Assembly (NCBI GenBank): GCA_033809515.1
Contig: JAPXLN010000002.1
Span: 1 to 64,000 of the forward strand
From: JAPXLN01 sp033809515
GTDB lineage: Bacteria; Bacillota; Sulfobacillia; Fermentithermobacillales; Fermentithermobacillaceae
Length of the DNA stretch: 64,000 nt
Direction: 5' to 3'
Shown here in pieces: positions 53,317 to 61,620 of the stretch. Position numbers and translations under genes: made by a program. The stretch's first letter is position 1, and every line of letters starts with the position of its first letter. A model generated the notes under the pieces. The model saw only the letters and a program-made list of their open reading frames with translations. It searched no databases and was not told the DNA's origin.

Positions 53317-54060
53317 TTGAGATTTTACGTTCTCACTCTCTTTCCTGAGATGTTCCATGGTGTTCTCGGTTCCAGCATCTTGAGCCGGGCACGCCAGGAA
53401 GGCCTCATATTCGTTGAGCTTGTGAACATCAGGGATTTTACCAATGATCCCCATGCCACAGTCGACGACTATCCCTACGGTGGGGGACCTGGTATGGTCA
53501 TGAAGCCTGAGCCTATATACGAGGCAGTTGAGTGGGTTGAGAAGGATCTGGGGGAGCGCCCTTATGTGGTTCTTCTAACTCCGCAGGGAAGAAAGTTTGA
53601 TTCAGGCTTGGCCAGGGATCTTGCCGGGAGGGAGAGCATTGCCCTGATCGCAGGGCACTATGAGGGATTCGACGAGAGAGTGAGGCACATTGCGCAGGAA
53701 GAGGTCTCAGTAGGTGATTTTGTGCTTACCGGAGGCGAGATTCCTGCCATGCTGGTGCTGGACGCGGTGTCCAGGTTTGTCCGGGGGGTTTTGGGCGACA
53801 GCGAGTCTGCGGACCAGGATTCCTTTTCAGAAGGGCTCCTTGAGGGACCCCAGTATACAAGACCGCCTGAGTACAGAGGGATGAAGGTCCCGGAGGTGCT
53901 GCTGACAGGTGACCACCGTGCCATAGAGCGGTGGAGGCGAAAGGAAGCTATTCGGAGGACTTTCAACAGAAGAAAGGATCTCCTGAATAGTGCGTGTTTG
54001 ACCTTTCAAGATATGGTTCTGCTTGAAGAAGTGAAAAGTGAAGAGGCAAGCAAAGAATAG
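53317..54060 (+). CDS. trmD: tRNA (guanine37-N1)-methyltransferase TrmD
   Basis: A 247-residue SPOUT methyltransferase adding m1G37 to tRNAs to prevent frameshifting. Trefoil-knot SAM motifs [10 protein letters not shown] and [15 protein letters not shown] are clear, as is the N-terminal TLFPEMF. TTG 53317 follows GGGAGGTAGAGC; the longer frame lies inside ylqD. Confidence 0.95.
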   Translation: MRFYVLTLFPEMFHGVLGSSILSRARQEGLIFVELVNIRDFTNDPHATVDDYPYGGGPGMVMKPEPIYEAVEWVEKDLGERPYVVLLTPQGRKFDSGLARDLAGRESIALIAGHYEGFDERVRHIAQEEVSVGDFVLTGGEIPAMLVLDAVSRFVRGVLGDSESADQDSFSEGLLEGPQYTRPPEYRGMKVPEVLLTGDHRAIERWRRKEAIRRTFNRRKDLLNSACLTFQDMVLLEEVKSEEASKE

Positions 54061-54095
54061 ACGACAGGTCATATAGGTCTTTAGGAGTGATTACA

Positions 54096-54440
54096 GTGGA
54101 CATGGTTAGGCTTATCGAAGAGGCTCAGATGAGAAAGGACATTCCTGATTTCGGTCCCGGCGATCGTGTGAGAGTACACTTCAGGGTTGTGGAAGGCGCC
54201 CGCGAAAGGATTCAGGCCTTTGAAGGGGTTGTCATCCGGCGTCAGGGCGGAGGATTGAGGGAGACGTTTACGGTACGAAGGGTTTCCTATAACACCGGCG
54301 TTGAGCGGACTTTTCCGGTGCACTCTCCCAGGATCCAGAAGATTGAGGTCCTTCGCCGCGGTCGTGTGAGGAGAGCGAAACTGTTCTACTTGAGAGGTCT
54401 CTCAGGGAAATCTGCGAGGATTCCGGAAGCAAGGCGATAA
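54096..54440 (+). CDS. rplS: Ribosomal protein bL19
   Basis: A 114-residue L19 with [20 protein letters not shown] and [24 protein letters not shown] 54096 lies eight bases after AGGAG; ATG 54102 is also possible. Follows trmD as in nearly all bacteria. Confidence 0.95.
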   Translation: MDMVRLIEEAQMRKDIPDFGPGDRVRVHFRVVEGARERIQAFEGVVIRRQGGGLRETFTVRRVSYNTGVERTFPVHSPRIQKIEVLRRGRVRRAKLFYLRGLSGKSARIPEARR

Positions 54441-54443
54441 TAT

Positions 54444-54947
54444 ATGCAGACCGTACGGGATATCCTGGAAACCGTACTCATAGCGCTTATCCTCGCTGTA
54501 CTGATACGTTCTTTTGTGGTAGAGCGGTTTGTGGTTGAGGGTCGTTCCATGGAGCCCACCTTGCATAGCACTGACATGGTTTTGGTACTGAAGACGGTCT
54601 ACAGGCTTGGACCGGTCAAGCGAGGCGATGTGGTTGTATTCCGGTATCCCTTCGACACTAGCAAGGATTATATAAAACGCGTGGTGGCTGTAGGCGGGGA
54701 CACGGTTCAGATACGCCTGGGCAGGGTGTATGTTAATGGACAGCTTAAGGAAGAACCCTATGTTCAAGATCCCGGATTCTTCGAAATGAAGAGTGTTCAC
54801 GTGCCTGAAGGCTCAGTGTTTGTCATGGGAGATCATAGGACTGACAGCGAGGATTCGAGAAGCTTCGGCCCGGTCTCTGTGGACCTCATGAAGGGGAAGG
54901 CTGTGGTGAGAATATGGCCTCTAAAGGCCGCAGGTTGGCTAAGGTAG
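54444..54947 (+). CDS. lepB: Signal peptidase I
   Basis: A 167-residue type I signal peptidase with one N-terminal membrane helix (about 8-26), the catalytic Ser35 in GRSMEPTL and Lys78 in YIKRVVAVGGD, and MGDHRTDSEDSR. It removes signal peptides from exported proteins such as the S-layer protein encoded downstream. Three bases after rplS; overlaps rbgA by 34 bases. Confidence 0.95.
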   Translation: MQTVRDILETVLIALILAVLIRSFVVERFVVEGRSMEPTLHSTDMVLVLKTVYRLGPVKRGDVVVFRYPFDTSKDYIKRVVAVGGDTVQIRLGRVYVNGQLKEEPYVQDPGFFEMKSVHVPEGSVFVMGDHRTDSEDSRSFGPVSVDLMKGKAVVRIWPLKAAGWLR

Positions 54948-55786
54948 GTCCGCCCGCCAGGAAGGAACATCCCGGGTTTCCGGGGGGAAGAACCCTTAAG
55001 ATGGTCGATCTAATACTGTTCCTGGCTGATTCCAGGATCCCGTGGACATCGGTAAGACTTGCCGAGCCTTATCTGGGTGCGAAAAGACGGGTCTATGTGC
55101 TTACCAAGCCTGACCTGGCTAACAAGGGTCTGACTCAGCAATGGCTTGAGGTCTTTTCAGAAAGCACACAGGCTTTTGCGGTCAATTGCAGGTCAGGCCA
55201 GGGTCTTCCTGCGCTTTTAAGGTATCTCCGAGATGCATGGCAAGATCTGGGATCCCCCGGCGGGGGGGCGGTGGAGAAGAGGCCACTCCGGATCATGTTG
55301 TTCGGTGCCCCTAACGTCGGAAAGTCATCTTTAGGCAACCGCCTTCTGGGAAGTCAAAAAGCGCCTTTTGGGGCCAGACCCGGGTTAACCAGGGGAAGCC
55401 ACTGGCTTAAGGGGAGAGAGTTTCTCCTTGTGCTGGATACGCCCGGAGTCCTTGATACTTCCCTGGTCAAGGGCACTGCCAGGACAAAACTGGCAGCAGC
55501 GTGGGCACTCCGGGAGAACGCCTATGACGCGGAAGAGGTTGCCCTATGGTTAGCCGGGAGAATTTCGGGTCCTGAGCTGAAGCCCCTGGACTACTTGAAG
55601 GAATTCGGCCGTTCACGTGGCTTTCTGGGCGCAGGAGGCGCGCTTGACATGACAAGAACATTCCAGGCATTTGTCAGAGAGTTCCAGGAAGGGACTTTGG
55701 GATCCTTTACCCTGGAAAAGCCCGAAGATTTCCCGGCATCGCCCGGGCCTCCAGGTCATTTGAAGGGCGCTCCCGGGGAACAATAG
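54914..55786 (+). CDS. rbgA: Ribosome biogenesis GTPase RbgA (YlqF)
   Basis: A 290-residue circularly permuted GTPase for 50S assembly. G4 comes first as TKPD (64-67), then G1 GAPNVGKSS (131-139), G2 Thr159 in GLTRG and G3 DTPG (175-178). Two departures from the consensus: G4 has Thr where Asn is usual, and the N-terminal WFPGHM-type motif reads GFPGGRT. The C-terminal RNA-binding domain follows. ATG 54914 lies inside lepB with AAGGGGAAGG upstream. Confidence 0.9.
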   Translation: MASKGRRLAKVGPPARKEHPGFPGGRTLKMVDLILFLADSRIPWTSVRLAEPYLGAKRRVYVLTKPDLANKGLTQQWLEVFSESTQAFAVNCRSGQGLPALLRYLRDAWQDLGSPGGGAVEKRPLRIMLFGAPNVGKSSLGNRLLGSQKAPFGARPGLTRGSHWLKGREFLLVLDTPGVLDTSLVKGTARTKLAAAWALRENAYDAEEVALWLAGRISGPELKPLDYLKEFGRSRGFLGAGGALDMTRTFQAFVREFQEGTLGSFTLEKPEDFPASPGPPGHLKGAPGEQ

Positions 55787-55806
55787 CCCCGGAGGCTGTG
55801 CTTCGC

Positions 55807-56700
55807 ATGGGAGAACCACTTCGCTTGTCATCAAGGCACTGGTGGAACTATGGTTTTGTGGCGGCCATCATACTCTTGGGAGTATCCTGGCTTACGCCTG
55901 TTATTGACGGCAGAGGTGTGGCGCTGGGCCTTCTGGCATGGGTTGTTGTGGGATGGATCTTTGCGCGGACGCTTCTGTACGAACACCTTGGTTTCTTTGA
56001 GCGTCACATTGCTCATGATTATGCCAAGTCTGCCAGGTTCTACAGGAAGTCTGTGGACTCTGGTGAAGGTACTCCTCAGTGCTACGCGGCCCTTGCAAGT
56101 CTTTGTCTGGCCGAAGGAGATACACTTGAAGCTGCCTCTCTCTTAGAGCAAGCCACACCTTTGCTAAAGTCCGACGCCTATGCCTGGGCTTTGTTTTCCA
56201 AGGCTTTGCTAAAAGCCGGAAGACAGAAGGAGGGGCTTGAGGCCGCAATGCAATGCCGGTCCCTGGATCCCAAGGGTCCTATAGGCTATGTTGCGCTGGG
56301 TGATGCAATGAAAGCTTCGGGCAATCTCGTTGAAGCAGCTTCTGCCTATCAAGAGTCGCTTAAGCGCTGTACTAATCTGCATGATTCCAGAGTGAAACTA
56401 GCGGAAATCTACTTTGCTTTGGGTTACGCGGAAGAAGGGCTGAAGGAAGCAGAACGCGTACTTAAAGCGCGTCCGCGTGACCCGGACGCGCTTTACTGGT
56501 ACGGCAAAATGACCCTATCAAGAGGCGATTACTCGCGGGCCCGTCAGAGTCTTCATGCGGTCCTGGAGAACCGGTCCTTCAGTGATCGTTTATACTCAGT
56601 GCCGTACGAGCAAGTCATTGCTGCAGTGGCAGACCTGGGTCTTTTGGCCGGCGGGAACTACATGCCCTCATCTGGTCAAGACGTAAGTAAGGCTCATTAA
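55807..56700 (+). CDS. TPR-repeat protein with N-terminal membrane segments
   Basis: A 297-residue protein: two membrane helices (about 13-30 and 36-58), then tetratricopeptide repeats (about 70-270) with the canonical spacing of small and aromatic residues, for example CYAALASLCLAEGDTLEAASLLEQA. TPR domains mediate protein interactions; partner unknown. ATG 55807 follows GGAGG by 11 bases; GTG 55798 is too close to it. The 3' end overlaps the convergent S-layer gene by 33 bases. Confidence 0.8.
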   Translation: MGEPLRLSSRHWWNYGFVAAIILLGVSWLTPVIDGRGVALGLLAWVVVGWIFARTLLYEHLGFFERHIAHDYAKSARFYRKSVDSGEGTPQCYAALASLCLAEGDTLEAASLLEQATPLLKSDAYAWALFSKALLKAGRQKEGLEAAMQCRSLDPKGPIGYVALGDAMKASGNLVEAASAYQESLKRCTNLHDSRVKLAEIYFALGYAEEGLKEAERVLKARPRDPDALYWYGKMTLSRGDYSRARQSLHAVLENRSFSDRLYSVPYEQVIAAVADLGLLAGGNYMPSSGQDVSKAH

Positions 56701-58248
56701 TCGAGTTCGGTCCACCTCCAGAGTCACTGTTTCCTGGATGCTGCCAGGTTCGGCCGTCCCGGTGAAGACCACCGGATAAGAACCGTCAGACACTTCAGAG
56801 GACAGCCGGAAGGTGTTGTGCCACAGGCCGGTTTGAGGGTCCCTGACCAAGGGAATCTCTTGCCCGAGGAGATGGCATAGGACAGATACTATACTGTCGG
56901 CAGCCCTGCAGTTAAGATGCAAGGTCACAGGCGGACAGGCAGGGTTAGGTGTGATATCCGGCATCAACCACAAGCTTTGTTCGTGTGTAAATGAGAGGGT
57001 TGCTTCTCTTCTTGCCCGGGGAAATTGAGCTACAATGGTAAGCCCTTGGCTGCCATAGGGTAAGCTCGGATCTACAGCAATCTCAGCGGTCCAGACCGTG
57101 TTTCCCGGAGAGGGTACCAGGGGCCATGTCCGCCCGTCTGCAAGAACAGCTCTGACGCTGACCCCTTCAGGCCGGGTATATGCGCGTATTGCCAAAGTGG
57201 TGCCATCTTTGCACACAGTCGGAGAAAGGTAAGCTGTAAGGGAATGGGTCTGAATCTCCAGAGGCAGAGGTATCGAAAGGAACTGCCTATCACGCCTATC
57301 CTTAACCCATGCTTGATAGTAGTATATGCCGTCAGCCGACTTATTGCCGTTGTCATCTTTTCCGTCCCAGGTTAAGACGGTAGGAGGTGCTCCCGGCAGT
57401 CCCTCAGGGTTGAACCTCTTGACTGTCTTTCCGGATGCCGTGGTCACAACCATCTGCCACTCTGAGATCCCTCGGTTCTTGAGGTACCCCAGAAGGAAAT
57501 CTACGGTATCGTCAACGCCATCGCTGTCAGGCGAAAACACGTCCAGGGACGCCTGTACCCGGATAAGGCAGCACCGGTAGATGACAGTTACAGCTTCTGC
57601 TCTTGTCATGTTGTGCATTGGCCTTATGGTCTTATCATCAAAGCCCCTGATTATGTCGAGCTTTATGGCTGATGCCATGGATTTCCGGCGTTCGGCGCTT
57701 ACCTTGTGGCCGTCTTTGAAGCGGTTAAGAAGGTACTGTACTTCCTCTTCTGGCAGAGACTGGGCATAGCCGCAAAGATTAAGAGACCGGATCAAAAGCT
57801 CTACAACGTCCTGGCGAACCATGTACGAATCCGGGCAAAACAGTTGTCCGGCAGGCACAAAGAGGATTCCACCTGCCAGAGCTCCTTCTATCCACTTCCA
57901 GGCGGGTTTTCGCCGGTAAATCTCGTAGCTGCGAGGGACATCGGGGTATGAAGGTATAGCCGGTTCCCGAGGTGAGCACGAAAACACTTTGCATAGCAAC
58001 GTCCCGAGCTGTGCGTGAGTAATGTGGTGATCAGGGTAGAAATAGGCCGTGTTTGCCCCAAGCACCAAGCCGTCAGTAACCTTTTCCTGCCATAGCGTAT
58101 AGAGGTAAGGGCTGAACCATTGGAAGTCTCCGTCTCTGTACCACGGCTCATATTGCTCTTCTTCCTCCAGGGCAAAGGCGATTCTTGGCGAAAGACAGGC
58201 CATAAGCGTCAAGGCTGTCAGTGACAAAATAAGACTTTTCTTCTTCAT
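56668..58248 (-). CDS. Secreted S-layer-homology (SLH) protein with FlgD-like domain
   Basis: A 526-residue secreted protein. The ATG at 58248 has AGGAGGG upstream and starts a clear signal peptide (MKKKSLILSLTALTL, cleavage after about residue 26). Residues about 40-220 contain SLH-like repeats (PYLYTLWQEKVTDGLV, WKWIEGALAGGILF, AIKLDIIRGFDDKTIRPMHNMTRAEAVTVIY) that bind wall polymers. Residues about 225-325 form a FlgD/gliding-type Ig-like domain (FSPDSDGVDDTVDF, TWDGKDDNGNKSADGIYYYQAWV). The rest is beta-rich. Likely a cell-surface protein displayed on the wall. Confidence 0.85.
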   Translation of the reverse strand: MKKKSLILSLTALTLMACLSPRIAFALEEEEQYEPWYRDGDFQWFSPYLYTLWQEKVTDGLVLGANTAYFYPDHHITHAQLGTLLCKVFSCSPREPAIPSYPDVPRSYEIYRRKPAWKWIEGALAGGILFVPAGQLFCPDSYMVRQDVVELLIRSLNLCGYAQSLPEEEVQYLLNRFKDGHKVSAERRKSMASAIKLDIIRGFDDKTIRPMHNMTRAEAVTVIYRCCLIRVQASLDVFSPDSDGVDDTVDFLLGYLKNRGISEWQMVVTTASGKTVKRFNPEGLPGAPPTVLTWDGKDDNGNKSADGIYYYQAWVKDRRDRQFLSIPLPLEIQTHSLTAYLSPTVCKDGTTLAIRAYTRPEGVSVRAVLADGRTWPLVPSPGNTVWTAEIAVDPSLPYGSQGLTIVAQFPRARREATLSFTHEQSLWLMPDITPNPACPPVTLHLNCRAADSIVSVLCHLLGQEIPLVRDPQTGLWHNTFRLSSEVSDGSYPVVFTGTAEPGSIQETVTLEVDRTRLMSLTYVLTR

Positions 58249-58278
58249 GGGAACCCTCCTAGGGCCGCCGGCATCCGT

Positions 58279-58287
58279 ATTATACCA
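58279..58287 (-). promoter_or_regulatory. Extended -10 promoter for the SLH gene
   Basis: On the minus strand TG-G-TATAAT, a perfect extended -10 element, 30 bases before the SLH protein start. No good -35 box at 16-18 bases. Confidence 0.65.
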
Positions 58288-58334
58288 TTTCATGACCGCA
58301 AAACACCAGATTCTAGCAAAATTGCAACTTACTG

Positions 58335-58363
58335 TTGACACAGGACGCAACGGTATGTAATAT
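58335..58363 (+). promoter_or_regulatory. Consensus promoter of the Tad/Flp pilus operon
   Basis: TTGACA (58335-58340), 17-base spacer, TAATAT (58358-58363). Start site expected near 58370. It is back to back with the SLH promoter. Confidence 0.8.
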
Positions 58364-58369
58364 TCTGGG

Positions 58370-58566
58370 TGATGGTAATAGTTACCAGAAGGCCGTGCCC
58401 GGTCAGTTCCGGTACGGGCCCACTGAAAGGGGGTGTAACCGGGCCCCGACCGCAAATACCTGGCGATCATTCGCCGCCGGCGCCCTTCGCAGCCCTTCCC
58501 GGCCGGGTACGGCTACCCATCAAGAGGTGATGAGCTATTCTCAGGAACGCCATTAAACGACATAGG
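58370..58566 (+). promoter_or_regulatory. About 200-base GC-rich structured leader before cpaB
   Basis: Between the promoter and cpaB. It contains GGTAA/TTACC (58374-58386) and a GGCC-rich stem set near 58390-58425 whose flanks can pair through GTTAC/GTAAC. I could not match it to a riboswitch class. A 52-codon frame from ATG 58372, almost at the transcript start, ends in tandem TGA stops at 58528-58533, beside an AGAGGTGA site; it is Pro/Gly/Arg rich and may be chance. Confidence 0.4.
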
Positions 58567-59217
58567 ATGCTTATAGCTGCCGTCGCGTTAGGGATTTCAG
58601 CAGCATGTCTGTGGTTTCAGATTACTGCGTCATACGTGAAGACAGGAAGCGTGATCACTGCCGTCAGGGACATTGACGCTTTTCAGCGACTTGAGTTGTC
58701 TGATATTCGGGTAACGGAAATGCCGGTTAAGGCCATTCATCCGGCTTCTCTCACAAGGATCGAGGATGTGCTTAACAGCTATGCTCGCACCAGGATATGT
58801 GCCGGACAGGTCATCCTGTCCGGCCATGTTATTTCGGGGATTAAGGGGGCCGGCCGGTCTATGGATATACCTCCCGGGAAAAGGTTCATGTTTGTTTCAG
58901 CCAACCTGAGCCGTGCAGTCGGAGGCCTTCTTAAGGCGGGTGAGCGGGTAGATTTCATTTTTGCCCTGAGATCAACCGGTTATGGTACAAGTGGTCCCCA
59001 TTCGGCCACCATTCTTAGAGATGTTCTTGTTGTTGACGTGCTGCAAGATTCCGGAGGAGAACTGCAAGGAGTGCTTATCCAGGCCTCCCCCGACGAATGT
59101 GAGCTGCTGGCCGGTTATCTGGAGGTCGCGTCCGTCTATATCACTTTAGGTCCCAGGTCGTCTCACTCTGCCGCTGGCAGCCGGGAAACGGAGGTCGAAT
59201 CTGGATATGAGCGGTAA
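58567..59217 (+). CDS. cpaB: Flp pilus assembly protein CpaB (RcpC)
   Basis: A 216-residue protein with an N-terminal membrane segment and a SAF-like domain (VITAVRDIDAFQRLELSDIRVTEMP, GQVILSGHV), followed by the RcpC/CpaB beta domain (GLLKAGERVDFIF). It is thought to act at the outer part of the Tad pilus secretion machine. The start is uncertain: ATG 58567 lacks a ribosome site, whereas an ATT at 58537, giving a basic N-terminus LRNAIKRHR before the membrane helix, lies six bases after AGAGGTGA. Confidence 0.88.
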   Translation: MLIAAVALGISAACLWFQITASYVKTGSVITAVRDIDAFQRLELSDIRVTEMPVKAIHPASLTRIEDVLNSYARTRICAGQVILSGHVISGIKGAGRSMDIPPGKRFMFVSANLSRAVGGLLKAGERVDFIFALRSTGYGTSGPHSATILRDVLVVDVLQDSGGELQGVLIQASPDECELLAGYLEVASVYITLGPRSSHSAAGSRETEVESGYER

Positions 59218-60313
59218 GCCTTCTTTGCTCATAGCAGGAAGTGGGACTTTTGAAAGCCATGCTCTGGCAAGATGGCCCGGAGTACGGTTGGTGGGTTCAG
59301 TTCGGGATCTGTCTCTGGTGGAGTTCATAGTGTCAACATCGGTTGTTGACTTAGTGGCTGTAGACCCAACTCTGTCCCCTAAAGGCGAAACCTTTCAAGC
59401 TTGGGCAAGTCGCTTCAGAGCGGGTTTTCCAAATGTCTCCCTGGTAGTGCTGGAAGAGGGCCTCCAATCCGGCGGGGCACTGAGTGTCCGTACAGGTGAA
59501 GACGGTGTCAAGACAAATGTCCTGACTTCTCAGACCATAGTTATATGGAGTCCCAAAGGCGGGGTTGGAAAGACGTTTCTCGCAACTAATCTGGCCTGTG
59601 CTGCGGCGGTGGCCACTTCCGGAAAAGCGGTGCTTTTGGACCTGGACCTTTGTTCCGGTGATGTTCCGGTTCACCTGGATCTCATGCATGGCCCCACAAT
59701 CACCGAAGTTGTTCCTAACCTGAAAGACATGAGACCGGACGGGCTGGGCAAGTATGCCCAAAGGCATGTCCCTTCAGGTCTGAATGTAATTTGCAGCCCT
59801 CGAAGGCCTGAACTCTATGACCTGGTCAATCATGAGCATGTAAGGTGCCTTCTTTCCCTCGCTGCAAAGAAGTGGGGTCTGGTGTACGTAGATACGCCCC
59901 CGGACATAACCAGTGACGTAGTGGGCGAGTGCGTAGATGCAGCCTCCAAAGTGGTCCTTGTGGTTACGCAGGACATTGCCACATTGTGGCAATGCAAAAC
60001 CGCAATAGACATTCTGATGAAGCTGGGCTTGCCAGGCGATTCGGTGGCTGTGGTTCTCAACCGTGTGGCCAAAGAATCCATCATGCCTGAAAGCAAAATC
60101 CAGGATTTCCTGGGCGTGGACCTTGCCGGGTCTATTCCCGACGATCGCAAAGCTGTCGAAAGGTCCGTCTATGAAGGCAAACCCGTTGTGCTCTATCCCA
60201 AGAACGAAATGGCTGATGCTATATGGCAGATCGCCGTCAGACTCACACCGGGACTCCCAGTGGAAAGAGAAGAGCTGAGACCCAAGAAAGTAAGGAGGGG
60301 ATTCTTTTGGTGA
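59207..60313 (+). CDS. tadZ: TadZ/CpaE-type ParA/MinD-like ATPase
   Basis: A 368-residue protein: an atypical receiver-like N-terminal domain (about 1-105) and a MinD-type ATPase with deviant Walker A KGGVGKT (117-123), LLDLDLCSGD, and VYVDTPPD. TadZ places the Tad pilus machine in the cell. ATG 59207 overlaps cpaB by 11 bases, and the stop overlaps the cpaF GTG (GTGA). Confidence 0.9.
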   Translation: MSGKPSLLIAGSGTFESHALARWPGVRLVGSVRDLSLVEFIVSTSVVDLVAVDPTLSPKGETFQAWASRFRAGFPNVSLVVLEEGLQSGGALSVRTGEDGVKTNVLTSQTIVIWSPKGGVGKTFLATNLACAAAVATSGKAVLLDLDLCSGDVPVHLDLMHGPTITEVVPNLKDMRPDGLGKYAQRHVPSGLNVICSPRRPELYDLVNHEHVRCLLSLAAKKWGLVYVDTPPDITSDVVGECVDAASKVVLVVTQDIATLWQCKTAIDILMKLGLPGDSVAVVLNRVAKESIMPESKIQDFLGVDLAGSIPDDRKAVERSVYEGKPVVLYPKNEMADAIWQIAVRLTPGLPVEREELRPKKVRRGFFW

Positions 60314-61620
60314 GCATTCTCAAGAAGCTGGAGTCTGAAACGTACCGCGCAGCTGAGTTCCGTCAGAATGCAAGGGAGCACTCGCTGGAAGACGTAGTTG
60401 AATCCGTCCGGGAGAAGGTGCTTGAGACCCATCACGAGCTGGTCGTGTCAGCTAGGATGTCCAGAGACAAGCGAGACGAAATGGTAGCTTTAGTCTCTGA
60501 ACTGATCGTTTCCGAAGACCTGTACGTAGGCAAGCTGACAAGGAAGGATCTGGCCGAACGCATAGTCCAGGAAATATGCGGACTCGGTCCCATAGACGAG
60601 TTTCTCAGTGATCCTTTGATTACCGAGATCATGGTGAACGGGCCTGATGAGGTCTACGTTGAGCGGGACGGCGCAATCGTGCAAACTCCCGTCCGGTTTA
60701 GAGACCATGCCCATGTGCTGGACCTGATCAACAGGATCGTAAGCAGCGTTGGACGGAGGGTAGACCGCTCAAGTCCCTTTGTTGATGCCAGGTTGCCCGA
60801 CGGGTCCCGGATTAACGCTGTCATACCCCCGCTGGCCCTCAACGGACCTGTCCTGACTGTGCGGCGTTTTCCCAGGAGGTACCTGTCAACTGCTGAGCTG
60901 GTAGATCTGGGCTCAATGCCCCGGGAGATCGCCGGATTTCTGGAAGCTTGTGTGAGCATGCGCTTGGACATTGTGATATCAGGGGGAAGCGCCAGCGGGA
61001 AGACGACCACCCTTAACGTCCTGGCAAATTCCATCGACCCTGCAGAGCGCATTATTGTAATCGAAGATTCCTCTGAAGTACGGGTGCAAGGTCATCACGT
61101 TGTATACCTTGAGACACGCCCTGAGAACCTCGAAGGGAAAGGTCTGGTGACCATAAGGGACTTGCTTCGAAACGCCCTGCGGATGCGGCCCGACAGAATC
61201 GTGATCGGAGAATGCAGAGGCAAAGAGACCCTGGACCTCATCTCTGCTATGAATACAGGTCACGAAGGTTGCCTGTCTACAATACATGCCAACTCATCCA
61301 AGGATTGTCTTGAGCGCCTATGTGCCATGGCCATGATGTCAGAGGAAGGTGTTCCCCTGCATGTGCTCAGGTCATGGATAGCCAGTGCCCTGGACATAGT
61401 TGTCCACCAGACCAAAGGACCGGGAGGATCCCGGTTGGTGGAAGAGGTGTCTCTGGTGGGAGAGTCTGCAGGCGAAGTCATAGTGTACCCTGTGTATACC
61501 CTTGAACACGGTCCTCTTTCGGGTTCGCCCCCATCATGGTTTCAGGCCAAAATCGGACAAGATCGTGCCCTAAGACTGTTTTCGCTGCTGACATTAAGCA
61601 ATAAGGGTGAAATACAATGA
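60310..61620 (+). CDS. cpaF: Tad pilus secretion ATPase CpaF/TadA
   Basis: A 436-residue hexameric secretion ATPase that powers Flp pilus assembly (and retraction in some species). Walker A GGSASGKTT is at about 225-233 (SA replaces the usual TG), Asp box VIEDSSEV, Walker B DRIVIGECRG, and the His box GHEGCLSTIHANS. GTG 60310 overlaps the tadZ stop and follows AAGGAGGGG; TTG 60307 is also possible. Confidence 0.93.
   Translation: MSILKKLESETYRAAEFRQNAREHSLEDVVESVREKVLETHHELVVSARMSRDKRDEMVALVSELIVSEDLYVGKLTRKDLAERIVQEICGLGPIDEFLSDPLITEIMVNGPDEVYVERDGAIVQTPVRFRDHAHVLDLINRIVSSVGRRVDRSSPFVDARLPDGSRINAVIPPLALNGPVLTVRRFPRRYLSTAELVDLGSMPREIAGFLEACVSMRLDIVISGGSASGKTTTLNVLANSIDPAERIIVIEDSSEVRVQGHHVVYLETRPENLEGKGLVTIRDLLRNALRMRPDRIVIGECRGKETLDLISAMNTGHEGCLSTIHANSSKDCLERLCAMAMMSEEGVPLHVLRSWIASALDIVVHQTKGPGGSRLVEEVSLVGESAGEVIVYPVYTLEHGPLSGSPPSWFQAKIGQDRALRLFSLLTLSNKGEIQ

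Noticed and set aside
58335..58556. 73-codon frame at the start of the Tad operon
   Set aside because: Its start codon is the -35 box of the promoter, so it cannot be on the transcript.
58370..58566. Known riboswitch (c-di-GMP, cobalamin, TPP, SAM) before cpaB
   Set aside because: None of the conserved core sequences of these classes could be matched by eye; left as an unclassified structured leader.
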